A stretch of 64,000 nucleotides of DNA. Source: Leifsonia sp. 71-9. GTDB lineage: Bacteria > Actinomycetota > Actinomycetes > Actinomycetales > Microbacteriaceae. The stretch lies in NCBI RefSeq assembly GCF_001898805.1, contig NZ_MKVJ01000014.1, positions 290,410 through 354,409 of the forward strand, given 5' to 3'. The notes below the pieces were generated by a model. The model was not told where the DNA came from. It saw only the letters and a list, made by a program, of their open reading frames with translations, and searched no databases. How positions within the stretch are numbered: position 1 is the stretch's first letter; every line of letters begins with the position of its first letter. Below, one piece after another: positions 17,466 to 25,558 of the stretch. The translations under genes and the position numbers were made by a program.

Positions 17466-17572
17466 TTTCCGGCCGTATCGTGGATACAGTTTCGATTGTC
17501 TGGACTTCACCTTTCCAGGCACCACCGACATTCGAGACGAGCGGATGCGGTCGAGGTCACGAAGGGACGAGC

Positions 17573-18256
17573 GTGTCGAACGAGAACCAGGCTCCACGAG
17601 GGGGCACGCGCCGCCGCAAGAACCTCAGCGAGAAGCAGCTCGCGATCCTCGACGTGATCCAGAAGTCCGTCAGCCAGCGGGGCTATCCGCCGAGCATGCG
17701 CGAGATCGGCGACGCGGTCGGGCTCTCCTCCCTCTCGTCGGTGACCCACCAGCTCAACCAGCTGGAGCTGAGCGGCTACCTCCGCCGCGACCCGAACCGT
17801 CCCCGCGCCCTCGAGATCCTGATCGACCTGCCGTCCCCGTCCTCCGAGTCGGTCGACTACGAGAACCAGACCCCGGTCGGCGACGCCGCCATGGTCCCCC
17901 TCGTCGGGCGCATCGCCGCGGGCGTGCCGATCACGGCCGAGCAGCAGGTCGAGGAGGTGTTCCCCCTCCCCCGTCAGCTCGTCGGCAACGGCGACCTCTT
18001 CATGCTGAAGGTCGTGGGCGAGTCGATGATCGACGCCGCCATCACCGACGGCGACTGGGTCGTGGTCCGCCAGCAGAACACGGCGGAGAACGGCGACATC
18101 GTCGCGGCCATGCTCGACGAGGAGGCCACCGTCAAGGTGTTCCGTCAGCGCGATGGCCACACCTGGCTGCTGCCGCGCAACTCCAACTTCGAGCCGATAG
18201 TGGGCGACTTCGCCCAGATCCTCGGCAAGGTCGTCGCGGTCCTCCGCGCCGTCTGA
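17573..18256 (+). CDS. lexA: LexA repressor
   Basis: 227-residue SOS master repressor. The N-terminal winged HTH (about 18-85) includes [20 protein letters not shown] and [12 protein letters not shown]. Self-cleavage site Ala116-Gly117 (RIAAGVPI), nucleophile Ser151 (VGESMID) and base Lys188 (EATVKVF) are all present. GTG 17573 is chosen from a GAAGGGA site and from the family start [10 protein letters not shown]. It is divergent from the LysM gene with shared operators. Downstream lie three palindromic repeats before the convergent metallopeptidase gene. Confidence 0.96.
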   Translation: MSNENQAPRGGTRRRKNLSEKQLAILDVIQKSVSQRGYPPSMREIGDAVGLSSLSSVTHQLNQLELSGYLRRDPNRPRALEILIDLPSPSSESVDYENQTPVGDAAMVPLVGRIAAGVPITAEQQVEEVFPLPRQLVGNGDLFMLKVVGESMIDAAITDGDWVVVRQQNTAENGDIVAAMLDEEATVKVFRQRDGHTWLLPRNSNFEPIVGDFAQILGKVVAVLRAV

Positions 18257-18261
18257 CCCCC

Positions 18262-18359
18262 ACATTTGTGCCAAATGTCGCTTATAGCGGCGTCATAACC
18301 CACATTTGTGCCAAATGGCGCGAAAGCGCGCCTCACAAGCCACTTTTGTGACGAATGTG
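18262..18359. repeat. palindrome cluster A (3 copies) between convergent genes
   Basis: ACATTTG-TGC-CAAATGT at 18262-18278, ACATTTG-TGC-CAAATGG at 18302-18318 and CACTTTTG-TGA-CGAATGTG at 18341-18359. They fill the 113-nt gap between lexA and the metallopeptidase gene. They belong to the same family as the clusters near 25.5 and 49.6 kb. They could form stem-loops that end transcription from both sides; no long U-tract is present. Confidence 0.8.
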
Positions 18360-18369
18360 CGGCGGGCCC

Positions 18370-18720
18370 TCACGCCCAGCCGAGCTCCTGCAGCTTCGCG
18401 TCGTCGAGCCCGTAGTAGTGGCCGATCTCGTGCACCAGCGTCACGCGCACCCGCGCGCGCAGCTCGTCCAGGCTGGAGCAGCTCGCTTCGAGGTTGTTGC
18501 GGAACAGGGTGATCCGGTCCGGCAGCTCGCCGAAGCCGTACACGCCGCGCGTCGTGATCGGCCGCCCGCTGTACAGCCCGAACAGCCGCGGCCGGTCCCC
18601 CGACGGCTGATCCTGGATGAGGAACGCCACGTTGTCGAGCTTCCCGACGATCGCGTCCGGCAGCGCGTCGAACACCGCGCCCACCAGTTCCTCGAACTCA
18701 GCGTCCGTCATCTGCACCAT
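18370..18720 (-). CDS. small zincin-like metallopeptidase family protein
   Basis: 116 residues with a clear zinc-binding helix RVTLVHEIGHYYGLDD (HEIGH) near residue 95. It belongs to the small minigluzincin-like family common in Actinobacteria. The fold segment FGELPDRITLFRNNLE precedes the motif. ATG 18720 is used; an ATG three codons later is also possible. A CAGGAT-6 nt-ATG arrangement suggests a leaderless transcript. The substrate is unknown. Confidence 0.85.
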   Translation of the reverse strand: MVQMTDAEFEELVGAVFDALPDAIVGKLDNVAFLIQDQPSGDRPRLFGLYSGRPITTRGVYGFGELPDRITLFRNNLEASCSSLDELRARVRVTLVHEIGHYYGLDDAKLQELGWA

Positions 18721-18806
18721 GCGCCCATCCTGACGCACGGAGACGGGGTCGCGTCCCGCCGTCCGCCCACGGCGGAACCGGCGGGGCCGCGACCCCGGAG
18801 TCCTAG

Positions 18807-21155
18807 CTACGCGTCGACCGAGGCCCGCTCGCGCACGGCGCGCGTCGCCTCCAGGATGTTGCGCAGCGAGGCGACGGTCTCGTCGTAGCCGCGCGTCTTG
18901 AGACCGCAGTCCGGGTTGACCCAGAGCTGGCGGCCCGGGATGGCGCTGAGCGCGGTCTCGAGTAGCTCGGTGACCTCGGCGACCGACGGCACGCGCGGCG
19001 AGTGGATGTCGTAGACGCCCGGGCCGATGCCGTGCTCGAATCCGGAGGTCTGGATGTCGTGGACGACCTCCATCCGGCTGCGGGCGGCCTCGATGCTGGT
19101 CACGTCGGCGTCGAGGTTGCGGATCGCGTCGATCACCACGCCGAACTCCGAGTAGCAGAGGTGGGTGTGGATCTGCGTCTCGTCGCGGACACCCGCGGTC
19201 GCCAGGCGGAAGGAGCCGACCGACCAGTCGAGGTAGTCGTCCTGTGCCGCACGCTTCAGCGGGAGCAGCTCGCGCAGCGCGGGCTCGTCGACCTGGACGA
19301 CGCGGATGCCCGCCGACTCCAGGTCCTCGATCTCGTCGCGCAGCGCGAGGGCGACCTGGCGGGCGGTCTCGCCGAGCGGCTGGTCGTCGCGGACGAACGA
19401 CCACGCGAGGATCGTCACCGGGCCGGTCAGCATCCCCTTGACCGGCTTCTCGGTCAGGCTCTGCGTGTAGGTCGACCAGTCCACCGTGATGGGCTTCGGC
19501 CGCGAGACGTCGCCCCACAGGATCGAGGGCCGCGTGCAGCGGGAGCCGTAGGACTGCACCCAGCCGTTCTGCGTGACCGCGAAGCCGTCGAGGTTCTCGG
19601 CGAAGTACTGGACCATGTCGTTGCGCTCGGGCTCGCCGTGCACGATGACGTCGATCCCGATCTCCTCCTGGAGGTCGACGACGCGCTTGATCTCCGCCTG
19701 CATGCGGGCGAGGTACTCCGCCTCGGTGATGAGGCCCTTCACCAGCTGGGCGCGCGAGCGGCGGATGTCCCCGGTCTGCGGGAACGAGCCGATGGTCGTG
19801 GTCGGGAGGAACGGCAGGCCGAGGGCCGCGTCCTGGGCCGCCAGGCGGTCCTCGTACGCGCCGCGGCGGAAGTCCGCCTCGGTGAGCGCCGCCTCCCGGG
19901 CCCGCACCGCGTCGACGCGCACGCCGGGAGCGGAGGCGCGGTCCGCGAGGGAGGCCGTGGCCGCCGTCAGGTCGTCCTGGATCGACTCGTGGCCGTCGAC
20001 CAGCCCGCGGGCGAGGATCGCGATCTGCGCGACCTTCTGGTCGGCGAAGGCGAGCCAGCTCTTCAGGCGCCCGTCGAGCTCCGGCTCGTCCTCGACGTCG
20101 TGCGGCACGTGCAGGAGCGAGGTGGAGGTGGACACCGCGACGTCCGGGCTCAGCGACAGCAGTTCGGTCAGCGAGCCGAAGGCCGCCTCCAGGTCGCCGC
20201 GCCAGATGTTGTGGCCGTCGACCACGCCGCCGACGATGGTCTTCGTCGCGAGCGAACCGGCGGTCTGCGCGTCGAGCCCCGTCGGCAGGGAGCCGCGGAC
20301 CAGGTCGAGGGAGATCGCCTCCACCGGCGACGCGGCGAGCACCGGGAGGGCGTCGTCCAGGCTGCCGTAGGGCGCGGCCACGAAGAGGGCCGGCCGCTCG
20401 GCGACGGCGCCGAGGTCGGCGTACGCCGTGCGCAGCGCCTCCAGCACCTCCGCCCGCGGCTCCTCGATGCTCTCGCTGACGAGCGCCGGCTCGTCCAGCT
20501 GCACCCACGGTGCGCCAGCGGCGCCGAGCCGGGTGAGCAGTTCGCGGTACACCGGCAGCAGGTCCGCCAGGCGCGAGAGCGGACGGAAGCCCTCGGGCGC
20601 CTCGTCCGACGCCTTGCTCAGGAGGAGGAACGTCACCGGTCCGACGATCACCGGGCGGGTGACGAAGCCGGCGTCGCGCGCCTCCTCGAACTCCCGCACC
20701 AGGCGGTCGGACGCCAGGCGGAAGTCGGTCTCCGGTCCGATCTCGGGCACGAGGTAGTGGTAGTTGGAGTCGAACCACTTCGTCATCTCGAGCGGCGCGT
20801 TGTCGCCCTCGCCGCGCGCGATGGTGAAGTAGCCGGCGAGGTCGACGGTGCCGTCCGCCCCGACGAGCCCGGCGAACCGGGTCGGCACGGCTCCGACGGC
20901 GACCGCGGCGTCGAGCACCTGGTCGTAGTAGCTGAAGCTCTCCGGGATGGCGGCGTCGTCGCGTCCCAGGCCGAGGGCGGCGAGGCGCTCGCGCGTCGCA
21001 GCGCGCAGGCCCGCGGCGGTCGCCTCCAGCTCGTCCGCCGTGATGGCGCCGGCCCAGAAGGACTCGACGGCCTTCTTGAGCTCGCGGCGGCGCCCGATGC
21101 GCGGGTAGCCGAGGATCGTTCCGGCCGGGAAGGCGGCGCGGGAGGTGGAGGTCAT
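18807..21155 (-). CDS. metE: cobalamin-independent methionine synthase
   Basis: 782-residue MetE, which transfers the methyl of 5-methyl-THF-(Glu)n to homocysteine. The N-terminal half starts ILGYPRIGRRRELKKAVE. The C-terminal half has FPQTGDIRRSRAQ, IVHGEPERNDMVQYFAE, and the zinc ligands in IHTHLCYSEFG (His, Cys) and WVNPDCGLKTR (Cys). The ATG at 21155 overlaps the metF stop (ATGA), so metF and metE form one operon behind the predicted SAM riboswitch. Confidence 0.97.
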   Translation of the reverse strand: MTSTSRAAFPAGTILGYPRIGRRRELKKAVESFWAGAITADELEATAAGLRAATRERLAALGLGRDDAAIPESFSYYDQVLDAAVAVGAVPTRFAGLVGADGTVDLAGYFTIARGEGDNAPLEMTKWFDSNYHYLVPEIGPETDFRLASDRLVREFEEARDAGFVTRPVIVGPVTFLLLSKASDEAPEGFRPLSRLADLLPVYRELLTRLGAAGAPWVQLDEPALVSESIEEPRAEVLEALRTAYADLGAVAERPALFVAAPYGSLDDALPVLAASPVEAISLDLVRGSLPTGLDAQTAGSLATKTIVGGVVDGHNIWRGDLEAAFGSLTELLSLSPDVAVSTSTSLLHVPHDVEDEPELDGRLKSWLAFADQKVAQIAILARGLVDGHESIQDDLTAATASLADRASAPGVRVDAVRAREAALTEADFRRGAYEDRLAAQDAALGLPFLPTTTIGSFPQTGDIRRSRAQLVKGLITEAEYLARMQAEIKRVVDLQEEIGIDVIVHGEPERNDMVQYFAENLDGFAVTQNGWVQSYGSRCTRPSILWGDVSRPKPITVDWSTYTQSLTEKPVKGMLTGPVTILAWSFVRDDQPLGETARQVALALRDEIEDLESAGIRVVQVDEPALRELLPLKRAAQDDYLDWSVGSFRLATAGVRDETQIHTHLCYSEFGVVIDAIRNLDADVTSIEAARSRMEVVHDIQTSGFEHGIGPGVYDIHSPRVPSVAEVTELLETALSAIPGRQLWVNPDCGLKTRGYDETVASLRNILEATRAVRERASVDA

Positions 21156-22114
21156 GCTGGTTCCCTTTCGGTTGCGGAGGAGGTGGAGTCGGGGGCGGGC
21201 AGCGCGCCGATCCGGTCGAGGACCGACAGCACCGCCTCGCTCTGGTTGAAGGTGTAGAGGTGGAGGCCCGGTGCGCCGCCGTCGAGCAGCCGGCGGCCGA
21301 GGCGGGCCGCCCACTCGATGCCGATCTCGCGGCGTCCCTCGTCGGTCGGCTCGACCTCCAGCTGGATCGCCAGATCGCTCGGGAGGTCCTCGCCGCTCAG
21401 CTCGAGCATCCGGCTCAGGCGGGCGGGCGAGGTCACGGGCATGATGCCGGGCAGGATCGGGAACGCGACGCCCGCATCCTTCGCCTTCTGCGCGAACGAC
21501 AAGTAGTCCTCCGCGTGGAAGAAGAGCTGCGTGATGCCGAGATTCGCGCCGGCCGCCTGCTTCGCGAGGAGCGCGTCGATGTCCTGGGAGATCGAGTGCG
21601 AGGCCGGATGCCCGTTCGGGAAGGCGGCGACCGCGATCTGCACGTGCTCCCGGTGCGCGAGCACGGCCTGAGCGGGCAGCCCCGGCACCGGCAGCTCGCC
21701 GTACGGGACCCGCTCGGCCTGCACCCGGTGGATGAGCTGCACGAGCTCGGCCGAGCTGTGGATGTCGCCGATACCGTCCTCGCCCGGCGCCGCGTCCTCC
21801 GGCGGATCCCCGCGCACCGCGAGGAACCGGCGCACCCCCGCGTCGAGGAACTCGCGGATGAGGCGGTTGGCCTCCTCGTGCGAAGATCCCACGCAGGTCA
21901 GGTGCGCCATCGGGCTGACGTCGGTGCGCTCCAGGATGTGGCGCAGCACGTCGAGCGACGACGTGCGGGAGGAGCCGTTCGCCCCGTAGGTCACGGAGAT
22001 GAAGTCCGGGCGCGCAGCGGCGAGCCGGTCGATGGTGGCGGGCAGCGCGGCGGCCGCCCGCTCGTTGCGCGGCGGGTAGAGCTCGAAGGAGTACCGCGCG
22101 GTGGTACAGCTCAT
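21152..22114 (-). CDS. metF: 5,10-methylenetetrahydrofolate reductase
   Basis: 320-residue FAD-dependent TIM-barrel enzyme that makes 5-methyl-THF for MetE. Family phrases are YSFELYPPRNE (catalytic Glu), SVTYGANGSSR, HLTCVGSS, VRRFLAVRGDPP and LGITQLFFHAEDYLSFA. ATG 22114 has GAGG 5 nt upstream. That GAGG lies within or next to the 3' strand of helix P1 of the predicted riboswitch, which offers a direct route for SAM control of translation. Confidence 0.96.
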   Translation of the reverse strand: MSCTTARYSFELYPPRNERAAAALPATIDRLAAARPDFISVTYGANGSSRTSSLDVLRHILERTDVSPMAHLTCVGSSHEEANRLIREFLDAGVRRFLAVRGDPPEDAAPGEDGIGDIHSSAELVQLIHRVQAERVPYGELPVPGLPAQAVLAHREHVQIAVAAFPNGHPASHSISQDIDALLAKQAAGANLGITQLFFHAEDYLSFAQKAKDAGVAFPILPGIMPVTSPARLSRMLELSGEDLPSDLAIQLEVEPTDEGRREIGIEWAARLGRRLLDGGAPGLHLYTFNQSEAVLSVLDRIGALPAPDSTSSATEREPA

Positions 22115-22120
22115 GAGGTC

Positions 22121-22221
22121 CTCAGGTGGTCGATCAGCGGCACGGACACCCCGCCTCGGACCTCACGGCCAGGGGCAGGGTTTCACGGGCGGGTGCCGGG
22201 CTCGGCTGTCGCACCACCGAG
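22121..22221 (-). ncRNA. predicted SAM-I/SAM-IV-superfamily riboswitch upstream of metF-metE
   Basis: On the minus strand the leader starts with CTCGGTGGT (22221-22213) and ends with ACCACCTGAG (22130-22121). These pair as P1 with one bulged A. Inside, AACCCTGCC and GGCGGGGTGTCC pair as a P3-like arm, followed by GCTGATCGACC. The order AACCCU-CC, GG-GGGGUG-CC, UGAU-ACC is that of SAM-IV/SAM-I-IV-variant RNAs. The P1 3' strand includes the Shine-Dalgarno GAGG of metF, so ligand-stabilised P1 would hide it. A cobalamin RNA is less likely because no B12 box is visible. Confidence 0.6.
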
Positions 22222-22247
22222 CGGTCGTCCGCTGCGGTTGAGTGCCG

Positions 22248-22253
22248 AATCTA
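22248..22253 (-). promoter_or_regulatory. possible -10 of the metF-metE operon
   Basis: TAGATT on the minus strand would start transcription about 20 nt before riboswitch helix P1. The -35 position (TTCCGT) is poor. Confidence 0.35.
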
Positions 22254-22262
22254 GCAACGGGA

Positions 22263-22318
22263 AAGGCCGGACGGAATCGCGGGTGTCATCATTCGACACA
22301 CGCGCTCCGTCCGGCCTT
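22263..22318 (-). terminator. strong long hairpin terminator after the Ltp-repeat gene
   Basis: Perfect 13-bp arms AAGGCCGGACGGA (22263-22275) and TCCGTCCGGCCTT (22306-22318). The loop itself pairs (CGCG, then GTGTC ... GACAC, then CGCG). It begins 14 nt after the stop of the Ltp-type gene and is followed on the minus strand by TTTCCCGTT. Confidence 0.75.
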
Positions 22319-22332
22319 CCGACGAGATCGGA

Positions 22333-23199
22333 TCAGTCGTTCAGATGCTGCACCGCATAGTCGGCTTCCTCCGGCGTGAACTTCTCGCCGTACTCGCTCA
22401 CCAGCTGGTCGCGGATCGCCTCGGGCGACATGCTCATCTGGCTCTGGTAGCTCTTCGCCTTCGCCAAGGCGTTCGCTCCCCAGTCCGCCGCGACGTTGTC
22501 GATCGCGTACTGGGCCGCTTCCGCGGAGAACTTCTCACCGTACTGACTCGTGAGCTGGTCGTAGATGCCGGCCTTGCTCATGTGCATCATGCTCGAGTAG
22601 GAGCCGGCCTTCCTGAGCGCCGAGGTGAACTCGGCGGGGACAGCCGGAGCCGCCGGCGCGGGAGGGGCGGGCGGAACCGTGGGGGTGGGCGCAGGGGGCG
22701 TCGTCGCGGTCGGCGACGGCTGCGCGGGCGGCGTCGCCGTCGGCTCGACCGTCGACTGGGCCACGAGGGGAGCATCCGCCGAGATCCGCGGAGCCACGCT
22801 CGCGACGCCGACCGTCATCCCGAGGGAGGCCACGACAGCGAGCGAACCGAGCACGATGCCGGTGACGCTCTGCCCCTTCGACAGGCGAGCGCGCAACGCG
22901 AGCACGGCGAAGACGATGGCCGCGGCCCCGAGGAGGGCGCCGAGCACGGGGACGAGGCCGAGCAGGATCGCCACGATGCCGGCGATGAGGGCGAGGAGCG
23001 CCCATGGTGCGCCCTTGGACGCGACGGCGGTGGGGGCCGGAGCCACGTTCGCGGTCAGCGGCCCACTGATCGTCTGGTCGTCGACCGCCTGGTTGTCGAT
23101 CGCCTGGTAGTCATCGGTCCATCGGGTCCCATCCCACCAGCGCAGACGGCCGGAGCCGTCGTCGTACCATCCTGCTGCTGCGCTTGTTCCTTCGTTCAC
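22333..23199 (-). CDS. membrane protein with DUF2510 and two Ltp (Host_surface) repeats
   Basis: 288 residues. An N-terminal DUF2510 tryptophan-rich module (AGWYDDGSGRLRWWDGTRWT, about 10-30) comes first, then two membrane helices (about 65-90 and 105-130). A long Pro/Thr/Ala spacer leads to two C-terminal Ltp repeats: AGSYSSMMHMSKAGIYDQL with YGEKFSAEAAQYAIDNV, and a second ending YGEKFTPEEADYAVQHL. In phage TP-J34 Ltp these helix-turn-helix-like repeats block DNA injection by superinfecting phages. Chromosomal copies are common and mostly unstudied. The GTG start at 23199 lies 6 nt after a TAGGTT -10, so the mRNA is probably leaderless. Confidence 0.85.
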   Translation of the reverse strand: MNEGTSAAAGWYDDGSGRLRWWDGTRWTDDYQAIDNQAVDDQTISGPLTANVAPAPTAVASKGAPWALLALIAGIVAILLGLVPVLGALLGAAAIVFAVLALRARLSKGQSVTGIVLGSLAVVASLGMTVGVASVAPRISADAPLVAQSTVEPTATPPAQPSPTATTPPAPTPTVPPAPPAPAAPAVPAEFTSALRKAGSYSSMMHMSKAGIYDQLTSQYGEKFSAEAAQYAIDNVAADWGANALAKAKSYQSQMSMSPEAIRDQLVSEYGEKFTPEEADYAVQHLND

Positions 23200-23205
23200 A
23201 GCGCA

Positions 23206-23233
23206 AACCTAGCAAAAGCTGAGCTTTCTCAAA
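23206..23233 (-). promoter_or_regulatory. leaderless promoter of the Ltp-repeat gene
   Basis: TTTGAG (23233-23228), 16-nt spacer, TAGGTT (23211-23206), then 6 nt to GTG 23199, all on the minus strand. Confidence 0.6.
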
Positions 23234-23249
23234 GGAACCAAAACTGGGG

Positions 23250-23279
23250 GCGGGCCGCCACCGCGAGGCGGCGGCCCGC
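23250..23279 (-). terminator. hairpin terminator after hflX
   Basis: Arms GCGGGCCGCC (23250-23259) and GGCGGCCCGC (23270-23279) are a perfect 10-bp stem just after the hflX stop. They are followed on the minus strand by CCCCCAGTTTTGG. Confidence 0.75.
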
Positions 23280-23286
23280 ACCGTGC

Positions 23287-24798
23287 TCAGACCGCGAACG
23301 GCTCGAACACCGCCGTGTACTCCGGCATGATCTTCGCGTGCACGCGGGTGCCCTCCTCCACGTACTCCGTGGAGAGGACGCGTCCGCGCTCGTGCAGGGC
23401 CGAGATCAGGTCGCCGCGGTCGTACGGCACCACGAGCTCCACCTCCACCGAGAGGTCGGGCAGCAGTCGTGAGATCGCCGCCAGCACCTCGTCGATGCCT
23501 TCGCCCGTACGGGCGGAGGCGAAGATCGCTCCGGGCTCCAGGCCGCGCAGCACGAGCCGCTCGTCCGGTCCGATCAGGTCGGACTTGTTGAAGACCACGA
23601 TCTCCGGGATGTCGCGGGCACCGACCTCGCCGATCACGTCGCGCACCGTCGCCAGCTGCGACGCGGGGTCGGGGTGGGAGCCGTCGACGACGTGCAGGAT
23701 GACGTCGGAGTCGGCCACCTCCTCCAGGGTCGAGCGGAACGCCTCCACCAGCTGGTGCGGCAGGTTGCGCACGAAACCGACCGTGTCAGCCAGCGTGTAC
23801 AGCCGGCCGTCGGCGGTCACCGAGCGGCGCACGGTCGCGTCGAGGGTCGCGAACAGCGCGTTCTCGACGAGCACGCCCGCCTTGGTGACGCGGTTCAGGA
23901 GGCTCGACTTGCCTGCGTTGGTGTAACCCGCGATCGCGACCGAGGGCACCGAGTTGCGGTTGCGGTTCGCGCGCTTGGCCTCACGGGCCGGCTTGAACCC
24001 GGCGATCTGCTTGCGCAGCTTCGCCATCCGCGTGTGGATGCGCCGCCGGTCCAGCTCGATCTTCGTCTCACCGGGACCGCGCGAGCCCATGCCCGCACCG
24101 GCCCCGCCGACCTGGCCACCGGCCTGGCGCGACATCGACTCACCCCAGCCGCGCAGGCGCGGGAGCAGGTACTCGAGCTGCGCGAGCTCGACCTGCGCCT
24201 TGCCCTCGCGGCTCTTGGCGTGCTGGCTGAAGATGTCGAGGATCACCGCGGTGCGGTCGATCACCTTCACTTTCACGACGTCCTCCAGCGCGCGCCGCTG
24301 GCTGGAGGCGAGCTCCGTGTCGGCCACGACCGTGTCCGCGCCGAGGGCGGCGACCACGCTCGCGAGCTCCTCCGCCTTGCCGCGGCCCAGGTACGTGCTC
24401 GGGTCGGGGTGCGGGCGGCGCTGCAGCAGGCCGTCGAGCACCACGGCGCCCGCGGTCTCCGCGAGGGCCGCGAGCTCGCGCATGGAGTTCTCGGCGTCCT
24501 GCAGGCTGCCCTGCGAGTACACGCCGATCAGCACCACGTTCTCGAGCCGCAGCTGCCGGTACTCGACCTCCGTGACGTCCTCGAGCTCGGTCGAGAGGCC
24601 GCTGACGCGGCGCAGGGCCGCACGCTCCTCCCGGTCGAACTGCTCGCCGTCGTGCGAGCCGTCGGCGGTCGCCGTCGACTGCAGCGCCTGCGCCCCTGTT
24701 CCGAACAGGGTCACGCTCGCGCGGTTCTTCTCGGTCGCCAGCACGCGCGCGACGACATCGTCGGCCTCGTGTTCTTCGATATTCGTTCGTTCAGTCAT
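23287..24798 (-). CDS. hflX: ribosome-associated GTPase HflX
   Basis: 503-residue translational GTPase of the Obg-HflX class, implicated in splitting or rescuing stalled ribosomes. The N-terminal HflX domain includes RPHPDPSTYLGRGKAEEL and the glycine-rich GGQVGGAGAGMGSRGPGETK. The G domain has G1 GYTNAGKSSLLN, G3 ADTVGFVRNLPH and G4 FNKSD. A C-terminal extension (about 420-503) is present. ATG 24798 is preferred over an upstream reading. It is divergent from a methyltransferase gene. Confidence 0.95.
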   Translation of the reverse strand: MTERTNIEEHEADDVVARVLATEKNRASVTLFGTGAQALQSTATADGSHDGEQFDREERAALRRVSGLSTELEDVTEVEYRQLRLENVVLIGVYSQGSLQDAENSMRELAALAETAGAVVLDGLLQRRPHPDPSTYLGRGKAEELASVVAALGADTVVADTELASSQRRALEDVVKVKVIDRTAVILDIFSQHAKSREGKAQVELAQLEYLLPRLRGWGESMSRQAGGQVGGAGAGMGSRGPGETKIELDRRRIHTRMAKLRKQIAGFKPAREAKRANRNRNSVPSVAIAGYTNAGKSSLLNRVTKAGVLVENALFATLDATVRRSVTADGRLYTLADTVGFVRNLPHQLVEAFRSTLEEVADSDVILHVVDGSHPDPASQLATVRDVIGEVGARDIPEIVVFNKSDLIGPDERLVLRGLEPGAIFASARTGEGIDEVLAAISRLLPDLSVEVELVVPYDRGDLISALHERGRVLSTEYVEEGTRVHAKIMPEYTAVFEPFAV

Positions 24799-24828
24799 CG
24801 TTCGTCCCCGTTCCGGGTCCATCCCAGT

Positions 24829-24856
24829 TTGTCAGTTCGTCTGCGTCCTGTACGGT
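24829..24856 (+). promoter_or_regulatory. leaderless promoter of the methyltransferase gene
   Basis: TTGTCA (24829-24834), 16-nt spacer, TACGGT (24851-24856), then 6 nt to ATG 24863. No Shine-Dalgarno sequence can be placed in the expected transcript. Confidence 0.65.
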
Positions 24857-24862
24857 CCTCTT

Positions 24863-25474
24863 ATGGCGAGCGGAGACCACTACTTTTCCACGGCTCCCGA
24901 GAGCGAGATGAACCTGCGGCCGATCACCGTACGACTGGCCGGCCAGACGTACGAGCTGACGACCGCGAACGGCATCTTCAGCCCCGAGCGCATCGATACG
25001 GGAACGAGAGTCCTGCTCGACCATGTCCCCTCGGCGCCTCCGGGCGGTCAGTTCCTCGACCTCGGCTGCGGCTGGGGGCCCCTGGCTCTCACACTTGCTC
25101 TCGAATCCCCTCATGCGACGGTCTGGGCCGTCGACGTCAATACCCGAGCGTTGGACGTGGTGCGCCTGAACGCGCAGAAGCTCGGTCTCACCAATGTTAA
25201 CCCCGTCACCCCGGATGATGTTCCCGACGACGTGATGTTCACCACGATCTGGTCGAACCCGCCCATCCGGATCGGCAAGGACGAGCTGCACAACATCCTG
25301 ACCCGCTGGCTCCCCCGGCTCGAGCCGGGCTCCGACGCGTGGCTGGTCGTGCAGCGCAACCTCGGCAGCGACTCGCTGCAGCGGTGGATCGAGGCAACCA
25401 TGCCGGAGCTCAAGACCACCCGCCAGGCGATCTCCAAGGGCTACCGCGTCCTCCGCTCGCACCGCCCGGCGTGA
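24863..25474 (+). CDS. RsmC-like class I SAM-dependent methyltransferase
   Basis: 203 residues of the MTS (small-domain methyltransferase) family. The SAM-binding loop is FLDLGCGWGPLALTLAL, the acidic strand-2 end is VWAVDVNTRALDVV, and the catalytic IWSNPPIRIG (NPP) is typical of N6/N2 base methyltransferases such as RsmC. The usual N-terminal duplicated half of RsmC is missing, as in many actinobacterial homologues. It is divergent from hflX, which also acts on ribosomes. The substrate, probably rRNA, is inferred. Confidence 0.9.
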   Translation: MASGDHYFSTAPESEMNLRPITVRLAGQTYELTTANGIFSPERIDTGTRVLLDHVPSAPPGGQFLDLGCGWGPLALTLALESPHATVWAVDVNTRALDVVRLNAQKLGLTNVNPVTPDDVPDDVMFTTIWSNPPIRIGKDELHNILTRWLPRLEPGSDAWLVVQRNLGSDSLQRWIEATMPELKTTRQAISKGYRVLRSHRPA

Positions 25475-25482
25475 CCCCGGCG

Positions 25483-25545
25483 CGACATTCGTGCCGAATG
25501 TCGTGAATGCCCGCGCGAAACCCGGCATTCGTGCCGAATGTCGGG
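25483..25545. repeat. palindrome cluster B (2 copies) between convergent genes
   Basis: CGACATTCG-TGC-CGAATGTCG at 25483-25503 is perfect. CCCGGCATTCG-TGC-CGAATGTCGGG at 25521-25545 has one G-T position. They lie between the ends of the methyltransferase gene and dapF. Confidence 0.85.
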
Positions 25546-25558
25546 AACGCTCGCCCGG

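Noticed and set aside
19002-21257. Long plus-strand frame opposite metE
   Set aside because: It is a shadow of metE third-position GC; no ribosome binding site and no domain.
22121-22221. Cobalamin riboswitch upstream of metF-metE
   Set aside because: Although metE is a common B12 target, no B12-box sequence is visible and the pairing order fits the SAM families better.
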